This document shows, one piece after another, positions 1 through 8,450 of a stretch of 64,000 nucleotides of DNA. Numbering within the stretch: position 1 is the first letter of the stretch; each line of letters opens with the position of its first letter. Made by a program: the position numbers and the translations under genes. The notes beneath the pieces were generated by a model. The model saw nothing but the letters and a program-made list of their open reading frames with translations. It searched no databases and had not been told where the DNA came from. Origin of the DNA: DASXTC01 sp036505635 (lineage in GTDB: Bacteria > Acidobacteriota > Polarisedimenticolia > JACPZX01 > DASXTC01); the NCBI GenBank assembly GCA_036505635.1, contig DASXTC010000025.1, positions 80,378 through 144,377 of the forward strand. The letters are read 5' to 3'.

Positions 1-576
1 GTTCCGGTTGTTGACGCCGATGAGCCCGGCCCCCGCGTCCAGAGCAAGCCGCAGCTCCTCCTCGTCATGGACCTCCACCAGCGCTTCGGTGCCGTAGCGT
101 CGCGCCGCCTGCACCATGATTCCAAGGCTCGGCCCCTCGAGGATCGCCACGATCAGCAACACGGCATCTGCCCCCGCCACGCGCGACTGCGCGATCTGGT
201 AGGGCGTCACGAGGAAGTCCTTCCTGAGGACCGGCAGCTGCGCCGGACGGACCTCGCTGAGGTGATCCAGGTCCCCCCCGAACTCCTCGGGCTCGGTGAG
301 GACAGAGAGCCCGGCGGCCCCGACCCTGGCGTACCCCATGGCGATCTGCCTCGGCCGGTAATTCTCGCGCAGCACTCCCCCGCTCGGGGAGGCCCGCTTC
401 ATTTCGGCGATGACGCGCGGCAACGGTCCGGCTGCCCGAGTAAGCCTCGCGGCAAGGCTCCGCGACGGCGGCAACGTCGCGATGAGCTCCTCGAGGTCTG
501 CCAACGGGCGCTGCATGATGTCGGCCTCCGCGCGCGCGCGCGAGGCCAGGATGAACCGCTCAAGCGGCGGACTCAC
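1..576 (-). CDS. trpC: Indole-3-glycerol-phosphate synthase (partial, C-terminus beyond the window)
   Basis: Catalyses ring closure of CdRP to indole-3-glycerol phosphate in tryptophan synthesis. 192 codons are visible; the frame runs off the left edge right after IGVNNRN, the strongly conserved beta-strand 6 motif of TrpC. Also visible are the N-terminal IAEMKRASPS motif carrying a catalytic lysine, and LRKDFLV. Start: GTG at 574-576, overlapping the trpD stop as GTGA, which implies translational coupling. Last visible gene of the trpE-G-D-C order. Family identity is secure; only the C-terminal quarter is missing. Confidence 0.95.
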   Translation of the reverse strand, partial: MSPPLERFILASRARAEADIMQRPLADLEELIATLPPSRSLAARLTRAAGPLPRVIAEMKRASPSGGVLRENYRPRQIAMGYARVGAAGLSVLTEPEEFGGDLDHLSEVRPAQLPVLRKDFLVTPYQIAQSRVAGADAVLLIVAILEGPSLGIMVQAARRYGTEALVEVHDEEELRLALDAGAGLIGVNNRN

Positions 577-1640
577 AGGGTGGACCCCCCGGGCACGCGC
601 TCTGCTTTGCCACCGACGCCCAGACAGAAGGACCGCACGTCCTCGAACTTGGCGCGTGCCCGGCCGCTGTCGATCGTCTCGGCCGCCAGCGCGGCCCCCT
701 CGCGCAGCGTGGATGCCGCTCCCCCCACGACGAGGGCCGCGGCGGCGTTCAGGAGCGTGATGTCGCGCGCCGCCCCGCGCCCTCCCTCCAGGACAGCCAG
801 CGCGCGCGCGGCGTTCTCCTCCGGCGCGCCGCCGCGCAGCGCCGCGAGCTTCCATCGCCGCAGACCCGCGTCCTCAGGTGTGACGGTGGTCCCGCGGATG
901 CGCCCCTCGTTGAGCTCGACCACCAGGGTTGGACCGGTCACCGTCAGCTCGTCCATCCCATCGTGGCCGTGCACGAGCATCGCCCGGCGCGTTCCGAGAG
1001 TTCGGAGCACCTCCGCCATGGGCCGCAGGCGGCGGCCATCGAAGATCCCCATGACCTGCCGCCTCGCGCCGGCCGGATTGCACAGCGGGCCCAGCAGGTT
1101 GAAGATGGTCCGCAGCCCCAGGGCCCGCCTCGCCGGAGCGGCGTGCCGGAGCGCCGGATGAAACCTCGGCGCGAAGAGGAAGGTAAGGCCTGTCGAATCC
1201 AGACAGGCTCCCGACTCGGCCGGCGTCAGGTCGATGGGAACTCCCAGCGCCTCCAGCAGGTCGGCGCTGCCGCACCGGCTCGACACCGAACGGTTGCCGT
1301 GCTTGGCCACGGGGAGGCCGGCCCCGGCGGCGACGATCGCCGAGAGGGTGGATACGTTGATGGTTCCCAGCAAGTCTCCCCCGGTCCCGCAGGTGTCGAC
1401 GAGCCGCGAGGCGATACGCCCGATCTTTCCGATCTTCTCCGCGCGGCGTCGCAGCGCCTGCGCGCACCCGGCGATCTCGTCGGCCGACTCCCCCTTCATC
1501 CTCAGCGCGACGGCGAACGCGGCGATCTGGGCGTCGGCGGCGGCCCCGTCCATGATGATGTTCATCGCGGCGGCGGCCTCGCGGCGCGTGAGGTCATTTC
1601 CGGCGACCAGCTTCCCGAGGATCGGCGCGAGCCCGGTCAT
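573..1640 (-). CDS. trpD: Anthranilate phosphoribosyltransferase
   Basis: 355 aa, usual length. Transfers phosphoribose from PRPP to anthranilate. The glycine-rich PRPP loop DTCGTGGD lies near residue 85, followed by NVST, KHGNRSVSS and CGSADLLEALG, all family hallmarks; a helical N-terminal domain precedes them. It sits 13 nt after trpG and overlaps trpC by GTGA. No TrpG fusion is present, so glutamine amidotransferase and phosphoribosyltransferase are separate proteins. Confidence 0.97.
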   Translation of the reverse strand: MTGLAPILGKLVAGNDLTRREAAAAMNIIMDGAAADAQIAAFAVALRMKGESADEIAGCAQALRRRAEKIGKIGRIASRLVDTCGTGGDLLGTINVSTLSAIVAAGAGLPVAKHGNRSVSSRCGSADLLEALGVPIDLTPAESGACLDSTGLTFLFAPRFHPALRHAAPARRALGLRTIFNLLGPLCNPAGARRQVMGIFDGRRLRPMAEVLRTLGTRRAMLVHGHDGMDELTVTGPTLVVELNEGRIRGTTVTPEDAGLRRWKLAALRGGAPEENAARALAVLEGGRGAARDITLLNAAAALVVGGAASTLREGAALAAETIDSGRARAKFEDVRSFCLGVGGKAERVPGGSTL

Positions 1641-1653
1641 CCACGGCCCCGCG

Positions 1654-2250
1654 TCATGCGACGGCCGTCAGAAAGTTCGAAAGGATGAGCTTTCCGTCCG
1701 GCGTCAGGATCGATTCCGGGTGGAACTGCACGCCCTCGATCCTGATGCGAGGATGATCCCGGTGCCTGAGGCCCATCACCACCTCCTCGTCCCCGTCAGT
1801 TGTGACCGCCGAGACCTCCAGCTCCACGGGGATCGAATCGCGATCGACCACCAGCGAGTGGTACCGGGTCGCCTCCATGGGATTCGGGAGCCCGGAAAAC
1901 ACGCCGCGTCCGTCGTGGCGGATGGAAGAGGTCTTGCCGTGCATCAGGCGCGGCGCGCGCACCACGCTGCCGCCGAACGCCTGCCCGATCGCCTGGTGCC
2001 CGAGGCAGACTCCCAGCAGCGGGATCGAGCCCGCCGCCTCGCGGATCAGGTCCAGGGTGATGCCGGCCGACTCCGGCCGTCCGGGGCCCGGCGAGATCAC
2101 GATGCCGCGGCATCCGCTCTCCATCACGTCGCGCGCCGTGACGGCGTCGTTGCGACGGACCGTCACCTCGGCGCCCAGTTCCAGCAGGTACTGGACGAGG
2201 TTGTACGTGAACGAGTCGTAGTTGTCGAGCATGAAGATCAGCGCGCCCAC
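1654..2250 (-). CDS. trpG: Anthranilate synthase glutaminase subunit
   Basis: Class I glutamine amidotransferase supplying ammonia to TrpE. 198 aa with the GTG start at 2248-2250, which has a GAGGGGG Shine-Dalgarno-like stretch just upstream and overlaps the 3' end of trpE by 13 nt. ATG at 2230-2232 (MLDNYDSF) is the alternative. Motifs: LDNYDSFTYNLVQYL at the N-terminus, ISPGPGRPESAG, nucleophile elbow GVCLGHQAIGQ with its cysteine, and C-terminal GVQFHPES with the catalytic His/Glu. The reading frame stays open further upstream, but that stretch is trpE in another frame and is not part of the protein. Confidence 0.95.
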   Translation of the reverse strand: MGALIFMLDNYDSFTYNLVQYLLELGAEVTVRRNDAVTARDVMESGCRGIVISPGPGRPESAGITLDLIREAAGSIPLLGVCLGHQAIGQAFGGSVVRAPRLMHGKTSSIRHDGRGVFSGLPNPMEATRYHSLVVDRDSIPVELEVSAVTTDGDEEVVMGLRHRDHPRIRIEGVQFHPESILTPDGKLILSNFLTAVA

Positions 2251-3785
2251 CCGGCCCCCTCGATGGCCGCCAGCACGGCCCGTGCCTTGTTGTGGCTCTC
2301 CTCGTACTCCCGGCGTGGAACGGAGTCGGCCACGATCCCGCTGCCGGCCTGCACCCAGGCACGGCGACCCTGAGCCACCATAGTGCGGATGATGATGCAT
2401 GAGTCGAGGTTGCCCGAGTGGTCGATGTAGCAGACCGCCCCGGCGTAAGGTCCGCGCGGCGTCTTCTCGAGCTCCTCGATGATCTCCATGGCCCGCACCT
2501 TCGGCGCCCCGGAGACGGTCCCCGCGGGAAACGTGGATCGCAGTGCGTCGAAGGCGTCCTTCCCCTCGGCGAGCTCCCCCGTGACGCTCGACACCAGGTG
2601 CATCACGTGGGAGAATCGCTCCACCTTCATGAACTCCGGGACACGGACCGTCCCCGGGGCGCACACGCGCCCGAGATCGTTGCGCCCCAGGTCGACAAGC
2701 ATCACGTGCTCGGCCCGTTCCTTCGCGTCGCCGCGCAGCTCGGCCTCCAGTCCCGCGTCCTGGATTGGGTCGGCCCCGCGCGGGCGGGTGCCCGCGATCG
2801 GGTGAAGCTCCACGCGGCGCCCCTCGACCCTCACCAGCATCTCGGGCGACGCGCCCGCGAGCGCCGTCCTGCCGTCGCGCAGGAAGTACATGTAGGGGGA
2901 CGGGTTGATGCGGCGAAGGGTCCGGTAGACCGCGAAGGGGTCGGTGCTCAGGCGCCGTTCGAACCGCTGCGAGAGGACGACCTGGTAGATGTCGCCCGCC
3001 CGGATGTGCTCCCGCGCGGCTTCCACCATGGCACCGTAGGCCCGCGGGCTCAGGCTGCCGCGCGCCGGCGCGCCGCCCGCGCCGCCGATCGCCCCCCTCG
3101 GGGCCGGAAAGGTCGAGCGCCCATTGCCCCGCCGGCGACCTCTCCCCGGTAGCCGGCCCCCGCGCGCCAGGTCCGCGGCGAGCCCGTCGAGGCGCGCGAC
3201 GGCGCGATCGTAGAGACGTTTGAGGGAGGCGCCGCCTCCACCGGGAGCTTCGGTCATGACCGACGTGATCAGGAGGAGGCTCTGACGCAGATGATCGAAC
3301 GCCAGGACCGTGTCGTAGAACGCCAGCCAGACGTCGGGCAAGTCGGCGGCCACCCCACCGGCCCGCCGGCGCTTCGTCTCGATACGCTCGAAGAGCCTCA
3401 CCGCGTCGTAGGCCACGTAACCGACCGCGCCCCCCGTGAACCGGGGCAGATCCTCCCGAACCACCGGTCTGAAGGCGTGGAAGATCTCGCGCAGCCGGTC
3501 GAGGAAGTCACCCTGGGAGCGCGCCGTCCGCGGGCCCGCCCGCTCCTCGATGCGACGCCCGCGAGCCGTCAGCACCATCCACGGGCGGCTGCCGACGAAC
3601 GAGTAGCGGGCTATCCTCTCGCCTCCTTCCACCGATTCGAGGAGGAACGACCGGTCCGAACGGCCCGCAGTCGCCAGGTAGGCCATCACCGGAGTGAGAC
3701 AGTCCGCCGGAACCTCCCGGCAGATCGGGATGACGTTGCCATGAGAGGAGAGCGTTCGGAAGCGGCTGAATCCGCCGGCTTCCAA
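2238..3785 (-). CDS. trpE: Anthranilate synthase component I
   Basis: 515 aa, normal length. Converts chorismate to anthranilate with TrpG. The N-terminal domain contains LLESVEGGERIARYSFVG, typical of the tryptophan feedback site; the C-terminal chorismate-binding domain shows QRFERR, AGASPEMLVR, GTRPRG, HVMLVDLGRNDLG and GTVSGAPK. The best start is TTG at 3783-3785, directly after the TGA of the upstream lipoprotein gene, with GGAG 9 nt upstream; no ATG or GTG fits before the conserved region. The abutting stop/start suggests coupling to that gene. Confidence 0.95.
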   Translation of the reverse strand: MEAGGFSRFRTLSSHGNVIPICREVPADCLTPVMAYLATAGRSDRSFLLESVEGGERIARYSFVGSRPWMVLTARGRRIEERAGPRTARSQGDFLDRLREIFHAFRPVVREDLPRFTGGAVGYVAYDAVRLFERIETKRRRAGGVAADLPDVWLAFYDTVLAFDHLRQSLLLITSVMTEAPGGGGASLKRLYDRAVARLDGLAADLARGGRLPGRGRRRGNGRSTFPAPRGAIGGAGGAPARGSLSPRAYGAMVEAAREHIRAGDIYQVVLSQRFERRLSTDPFAVYRTLRRINPSPYMYFLRDGRTALAGASPEMLVRVEGRRVELHPIAGTRPRGADPIQDAGLEAELRGDAKERAEHVMLVDLGRNDLGRVCAPGTVRVPEFMKVERFSHVMHLVSSVTGELAEGKDAFDALRSTFPAGTVSGAPKVRAMEIIEELEKTPRGPYAGAVCYIDHSGNLDSCIIIRTMVAQGRRAWVQAGSGIVADSVPRREYEESHNKARAVLAAIEGAGWAR

Positions 3786-4436
3786 TCACTTCTCCGGGAC
3801 GGTGAAAACGACGAACAGCGGCTGCTGGAGACCCTTCGAATTGACGTGCAGCTCGAAGGTCCTGCCGAGGAGCTCCCCCTCGGGCCTCGGGAAGTAGAGG
3901 GTGTCGAGGATGTACTGGAATGAGTGCAACTCGACGTTGTCGATGACGAGCCTCTGGCGTATGTCCTCGCCGAAGCCTCGCGTAGCCAGCCGCTCCACTC
4001 CGTAGAAATAGGCCTCCGCCCTGTGGAGGCCATCCAGTTTCATCCCCAGGTGCTCCTGATCGTTGAGCCTCAAATCGTAGAGCATCTTCCCCTGCCGGCG
4101 CACCTCCTCCACGCCGGCCAGGCCGTACCGCGCCCCGCTGACCGGGTCGACCAGCGTGAAGGACTCGCGGTGGATCTGAAGCGGAGTGCCCGTCTTGTTC
4201 GCGAGCGCCACAGAGATGGGGATGAAGGGATCCTTGTCGTGGAAACGGGTCGCATTGACGCTGACCGTCATGAGATAGAGGCGGCCCTCCTCCTTGAAGA
4301 GGAAGGTGGCCAGCTTTTCGCTGGTGGTGCTCGATGGGTACGGGATCCCGGGATCGGGAAGCTCCGAGCGTCTGTGACACCCGGCCGCGGCCAGGCCGGT
4401 GAGCAGGAGGGCGGTGACCATCAGTGGGAGTCGCAT
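3786..4436 (-). CDS. Predicted lipoprotein of unknown function leading the trp genes
   Basis: 216 aa from the ATG at 4434-4436, chosen because GGAGG lies 5 nt upstream; an earlier start would add 11 residues before the signal peptide. The N-terminus MRLPLMVTALLLTGLAAAGC is a lipoprotein signal with the acylated cysteine at residue 20, although the -3 residue is Ala rather than Leu. The rest is a soluble beta-rich domain with no motif I recognise; it has a conserved-looking stretch of Ser/Thr/Val-rich strands mentioning no catalytic triad. Its TGA touches the trpE start codon. Function unknown; co-transcription with trp is inferred from spacing. Confidence 0.75.
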   Translation of the reverse strand: MRLPLMVTALLLTGLAAAGCHRRSELPDPGIPYPSSTTSEKLATFLFKEEGRLYLMTVSVNATRFHDKDPFIPISVALANKTGTPLQIHRESFTLVDPVSGARYGLAGVEEVRRQGKMLYDLRLNDQEHLGMKLDGLHRAEAYFYGVERLATRGFGEDIRQRLVIDNVELHSFQYILDTLYFPRPEGELLGRTFELHVNSKGLQQPLFVVFTVPEK

Positions 4437-4532
4437 GGGAACCTCCGAAGTCGGGCCGTGCCGGAGCACTACCTGATATTAGGACAAAAACCCTGGCGGT
4501 GCATCGTTCGGCGCGGTTCGGGCGTGCCGGCG

Positions 4533-5339
4533 TCATACGTCCCGGCGGGCGCACAGCACGTAGGCGATCACGAACCCCGAGAGCGTGACGCCGCCGAGGA
4601 CCCACAGATGGCGCGTCGGGAGCGGCTGGCCCATGATCAGTTCCATCGGACTGTAGTACCGGAAGGGCGAGATCCAGGCGATCGACCCCAGAGGCTTCCA
4701 GAGCCTCGCCAGGTAATCGAGGAGGAAGGCGCAGAAGGCGGCCACCCCCATGATCGAGCCCGCCACGGCGCGGCGCCGGGAGATCACCCCCACCGCGAGC
4801 GCCAGCGCCCCCCAGGAGAGGACCAGCGCGCCGAGGTTGGCAGCCAGCGACGCGAGCAGGCGCGGTGTGGGCCCGGTGGCGCCCTCGGGCGCGAGCCACC
4901 GCACCCCCGTCAGGGTGCCCAGGAGCATCGCTCCCAGCAGCAGGAGAGTGGCCGCCGCCAGCAGGACGATGCTCCGCGTCACGAGCCAGTGGCGCGCGAC
5001 GGGCCGCGCCAGGACGAGATCGATGAAACCGGTCTCCACCTCCGACGCGGTCTCCGTGGCCAGAGCGATCATCAGGCCGACGAGGCATCCCATCACCGCC
5101 GGGTGAAAGTAGCCGGCACAGACCACCCCCGCGAATGACATGATCGCGACGAACGATGTCATCTGCTGAAGGAAGCCGGGGAGCAACGCGCCGATCTGAT
5201 CGAACATGTTGGAGCGATGAATCGAGGCGGCGACGAGGTTCAGCACGATCTGGAAGCTGGCCAGCACCAGCCCCATCACGAGGACCAGCGTCCTGACCCG
5301 TCTCGCCGAATGCGAGATCAGGGTCAGAGGGCCCTTCAC
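4533..5339 (-). CDS. ABC-2 type transporter permease
   Basis: 268 aa, six hydrophobic segments (about residues 15-35, 55-85, 85-105, 120-150, 170-200, 240-260). Pairs with the ATPase at 5336-6244, overlapping it by ATGA. The loop GFIDLVLARPVARHWLVTRS resembles the coupling segment of ABC-2 permeases of the NosY/ABC2_membrane_3 type. The substrate cannot be told from sequence; such two-gene systems export drugs, lipids or ions. Last gene of the run beginning at cysK; a 96-nt gap separates it from the trp genes. Confidence 0.85.
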   Translation of the reverse strand: MKGPLTLISHSARRVRTLVLVMGLVLASFQIVLNLVAASIHRSNMFDQIGALLPGFLQQMTSFVAIMSFAGVVCAGYFHPAVMGCLVGLMIALATETASEVETGFIDLVLARPVARHWLVTRSIVLLAAATLLLLGAMLLGTLTGVRWLAPEGATGPTPRLLASLAANLGALVLSWGALALAVGVISRRRAVAGSIMGVAAFCAFLLDYLARLWKPLGSIAWISPFRYYSPMELIMGQPLPTRHLWVLGGVTLSGFVIAYVLCARRDV

Positions 5340-6244
5340 GAGCGCACACCCAGGTAGTAGCCCCGGATGACATCGTCGAGCCGCGGCTCATGGACCTCGA
5401 TGTCGAGGATGGGGAGGCCCGAAAGGGACGCAATGACCGGCCCGAGCGGGCCCTCCACCTCGAGCGACCAGGCCCGCGGCCCGATCCCGGTCCAGCGCGC
5501 CCCAGGAGGCGGCGCCGCCGAGGGGGGCTCCACGTCGGACCCGAACGACACCCTCACCCGGCGCGGCGCGAGCCTGAGGACCCGCTCCACGGAGTCGCAC
5601 AGTGCCAGGCGGCCTTCGCGTAGGAGCGCGATCCGGTCGCAGATGCGCTCGACCTCCGAAAGGACGTGCGAGGACATGAAGACGGTCGCCCCCCTGCCGC
5701 GCGCCTGGGCCAGGATCGCGTGGAAGGACTCCTGCATGAGCGGGTCGAGCCCCTCCGTCGGCTCGTCGAGGATCAGCAGCTCCGGGTCGGACTGGAACGC
5801 CTGGATGAGCCCCAGCTTGCGCTTCATCCCGCCGCTGTACTCGCGCACCCTGCGGGAGAGATCGGCGGTGGAGAGGCCGAGCGTCTCCTGCAGGCTGCGC
5901 CGGCGCTCCGGATCGACCGGACGGCCCTGCAGACGCGCCAGCAGGCCGAGCAGCGCCTCCCCCGTCATGTCGCCATACATGCCCATCGCTCCCGGCAGGT
6001 ACCCGATGCGCGACCGGACGCGGATCCCTTCACGCTGGCAGTCGTGCCCAAGGAGGAAGGCGCGCCCGGCGGTGGGGCGCAGCAGATCGAGGAGGATGCG
6101 GATCGTGGTGGTCTTGCCGGATCCGTTGAGGCCCAGGAACCCGAGGATCTCGCCAGGCTTCACCTCTAGGTCGAGGTCCTTCACGGCATTGATGCGGCCG
6201 AAGCGCTTCGTGATCCCGTCGATCCGGATCGCCGCCGGATCCAT
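5336..6244 (-). CDS. ABC transporter ATP-binding protein
   Basis: 302 aa. Walker A GLNGSGKTTT near residues 38-47, signature YSGGMKRKLG near 140, Walker B LLILDEPTEGLDP near 160, and the switch histidine in MSSHVLSEVERICD. A C-terminal extension of about 90 residues after the core is usual for CcmA/NosF-type ATPases that pair with one ABC-2 permease. ATGA overlaps at both ends (csd upstream, permease downstream). Confidence 0.92.
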   Translation of the reverse strand: MDPAAIRIDGITKRFGRINAVKDLDLEVKPGEILGFLGLNGSGKTTTIRILLDLLRPTAGRAFLLGHDCQREGIRVRSRIGYLPGAMGMYGDMTGEALLGLLARLQGRPVDPERRRSLQETLGLSTADLSRRVREYSGGMKRKLGLIQAFQSDPELLILDEPTEGLDPLMQESFHAILAQARGRGATVFMSSHVLSEVERICDRIALLREGRLALCDSVERVLRLAPRRVRVSFGSDVEPPSAAPPPGARWTGIGPRAWSLEVEGPLGPVIASLSGLPILDIEVHEPRLDDVIRGYYLGVRS

Positions 6245-7389
6245 CAGGCCGCGATCTCGCGCAGGGCGCCGACCAGCGCGTCGATCTCGTCGTCGGTGGT
6301 GAAGGGGCCCGGGCTGACGCGCACCGTTCCCTCGGGAAAGGTCCCCAGGATCCGGTGCGCCCCCGGAGCGCAGTGAAGACCGGTCCGCACCGCGATCCCG
6401 AACGACGCGTCGAGGATGATCCCCACCTCCGAGGCCGCGTGGCCCGTCAGGTTCAGCGAGATGACTCCCGTGCGCGGCCGGCCGGGGACCGGCGGGGATC
6501 CGTAGAGGATGAACTCGGGGTGGTCTTCGAGGGCCGTCCAGAGGCGGAGCGCGAGGCGCGTCTCATGATCGGCCAGCGCAGCGACACCGCGTCCAGTCAC
6601 GTACCTGACCGCCTCACCCAGACCCGCGATACCGACCGTGTTGGGTGTGCCGGCCTCGAGGGCGTGAGGGTACTCGGCCGGCTGCACGGGGCGTGCCGAG
6701 TCGCCGCCCGTGCCCCCCTCCCGCCAGGGGCGCGGCGCCGCGCGCGGTCCCACGTAGAGGCCGCCGGTGCCGACGGGGCCGAGCAGGCCTTTGTGCCCCG
6801 TGAAGGCCAGCAGGTCGATGTTGTCGCGTTCGATGTCGATCGGCAGAAGCCCGGCCCCCTGCGCCGAGTCAACCGCGAAAAGGCGCCCGGCGGCCCTCAC
6901 GCGGACCCCTATCTCCAGGATCGGCTGGGCCGTGCCCAGCACGTTGCCGGCCTGGCCCACGATCACGAGCTTCGTGCGGTCGGTGATCGCTCGTCCGATC
7001 TCATCCGGATCGATTTCCCCGGTGGGGCCAGGCGCCACGCGCGTCACCGTGATGAGGCGAGCCTCCTCGAGCCGGTTGAGCGGGCGCGCCACGGAGTTGT
7101 GCTCCAGCGGCGTCGTGACGACATGATCCCCCTGGTCCAGAACTCCCTTGACGATCATGTTGAGGGCGTCGGTGGCGTTGAGCGTGAAAATGAGCCTGTT
7201 GGGGTCGTCGCCGCCGAAGAGATCGGTGAGTCCTCTCCTCACCGAGGCGATCTCGGCCTCGGCCTCCACGGCCAGCCGGTGCCCCGAACGGCCCGGGTTG
7301 GCCCCGACCTCGCGGGCGAACCGGTCCATCCGGGCATAGACCTGCTCGGGCTTGGGGTGCGACGTGGCGGCGTTGTCGAGGTAGATCAC
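6244..7389 (-). CDS. Cysteine desulfurase family protein (class V aminotransferase fold)
   Basis: 381 aa PLP enzyme. MIYLDNAATSHPKP opens the protein; the Schiff-base lysine is K200 in FTGHKGLLGP, and the mobile-loop cysteine is C340 in RTGLHCAPGAH. These are traits of the subfamily typified by Enterococcus EF2568, a cysteine desulfurase-like group I recall from selD neighbourhoods. It could donate sulfur (or selenium) to the adjacent ThiF-like protein or to SelD; which one is inference. Eight nt separate it from the upstream thiF gene, and ATGA overlaps the downstream ATPase. Confidence 0.88.
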   Translation of the reverse strand: MIYLDNAATSHPKPEQVYARMDRFAREVGANPGRSGHRLAVEAEAEIASVRRGLTDLFGGDDPNRLIFTLNATDALNMIVKGVLDQGDHVVTTPLEHNSVARPLNRLEEARLITVTRVAPGPTGEIDPDEIGRAITDRTKLVIVGQAGNVLGTAQPILEIGVRVRAAGRLFAVDSAQGAGLLPIDIERDNIDLLAFTGHKGLLGPVGTGGLYVGPRAAPRPWREGGTGGDSARPVQPAEYPHALEAGTPNTVGIAGLGEAVRYVTGRGVAALADHETRLALRLWTALEDHPEFILYGSPPVPGRPRTGVISLNLTGHAASEVGIILDASFGIAVRTGLHCAPGAHRILGTFPEGTVRVSPGPFTTDDEIDALVGALREIAA

Positions 7390-7397
7390 GGGAGGCT

Positions 7398-8438
7398 CTA
7401 CGCTCCGACGTAGCGCGAATAGACGCCTCGCGCGACGGACGGATCTTTCGTGCCGGTGATGATGGCCCGGCCGTCGGGGAAGACGGAGACCTGCACGCCG
7501 TCCGCCGTGAAACGCAGCAGGAACCTCGAGCGCTCAACGGGGAAGGAGGCCGTCAGCCTGCCGGCCAGCTCCGTCAGGTCGAGCTGCCCGCTCCCACGGG
7601 GGGTCACCTGCACCGCGTTGCGCCCGCAGATCACCGCCGAGCGCGAACCCTTGCCCGAGAGGTACTCGAACTCGAGCCCGTCGCAGGTCCCGCAGCGGCG
7701 CCGACCTCCGCTGCGAGGCACCTCGACGCGGGTCATCGTCTGGCTCCATCCGTCAAGGCTCACGAGACTGCGGCTCATCGCCTCGCGGTTTCCCGACAGG
7801 AACTTGAGCGCCTCGGTGCACTGGAGACCCGCGATGAACGAGACCGTCGGGCCGAGGATCCCCGCGGTGTCGCACGTCGGCACGCTGCCCGGCGGGGGCG
7901 CCGTCTCCATCACGCAGCGCAGGCAGGCGGTCTCACCGGGCAGGATGTTCATGGTGAGCCCGTAGCTTCCCACGCAGGCGGCGTAGATCCACGGGATGTC
8001 GTGCCGTACGGACACGTCGTTGATGAGGAAACGCGTCTCGAAGTTGTCCGTGCCGTCGAGGATGAGCGCGACTCCGCGCAGCAGATCCACGGCGTTTTCG
8101 GGATTGAGATCGGAGACGATCCCCTCGATGGAGATCGACGAGTTGACGCGCCCCAGCTTTTCGGCCGCCGCAAGCGCCTTGGGCTTCATCTCGCGCACGT
8201 CCTCCTCGTCGAAGAGGAACTGGCGCTGGAGGTTGGTGGTATCCACGAAGTCGCGGTCGATAATCTTCAGGCGGCCGGCGCCGGCGCGCGCGAGCAACGA
8301 GACCGACACGGAACCCAGCGCGCCGCATCCGACCACAGCGACGCTCGACGCCGCGATCCGGCCCTGCCCTTCCTCTCCGATCGCGGGGTAGAGGATCTGG
8401 CGCGAATAGCGATCCGGTGTGGCTCCTTCAGGCAGCAT
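7398..8438 (-). CDS. ThiF/MoeB-family adenylyltransferase (E1-like)
   Basis: 346 aa. Activates the C-terminal glycine of a ubiquitin-like sulfur carrier (ThiS/MoaD type) by adenylation. Visible: RYSRQILYP opener, nucleotide loop GCGALG at 37-42, DRDFVDTTNLQRQ, DGTDNFETRFLIND, zinc cysteines CLRC (172, 175) and CGTC (249, 252), candidate catalytic C189 in PTCDTAG. The C-terminal 90 residues are not a rhodanese domain but a small domain ending GTKDPSVARGVYSRYVG, as in many ThiF/MoeB proteins. No sulfur carrier gene is in the window, so thiamine versus molybdopterin use is open. Confidence 0.9.
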   Translation of the reverse strand: MLPEGATPDRYSRQILYPAIGEEGQGRIAASSVAVVGCGALGSVSVSLLARAGAGRLKIIDRDFVDTTNLQRQFLFDEEDVREMKPKALAAAEKLGRVNSSISIEGIVSDLNPENAVDLLRGVALILDGTDNFETRFLINDVSVRHDIPWIYAACVGSYGLTMNILPGETACLRCVMETAPPPGSVPTCDTAGILGPTVSFIAGLQCTEALKFLSGNREAMSRSLVSLDGWSQTMTRVEVPRSGGRRRCGTCDGLEFEYLSGKGSRSAVICGRNAVQVTPRGSGQLDLTELAGRLTASFPVERSRFLLRFTADGVQVSVFPDGRAIITGTKDPSVARGVYSRYVGA

Positions 8439-8450
8439 GGGGCGAGTATA

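Noticed and set aside
1654..2664. 336-codon version of trpG
   Set aside because: The extra N-terminal part is trpE in another frame; family members start at LDNYDSF.
4437..4532. Trp attenuator or promoter upstream of the lipoprotein gene
   Set aside because: A TAATAT -10-like hexamer exists but no matching -35, no Trp-rich leader peptide and no paired terminator/antiterminator stems were seen.
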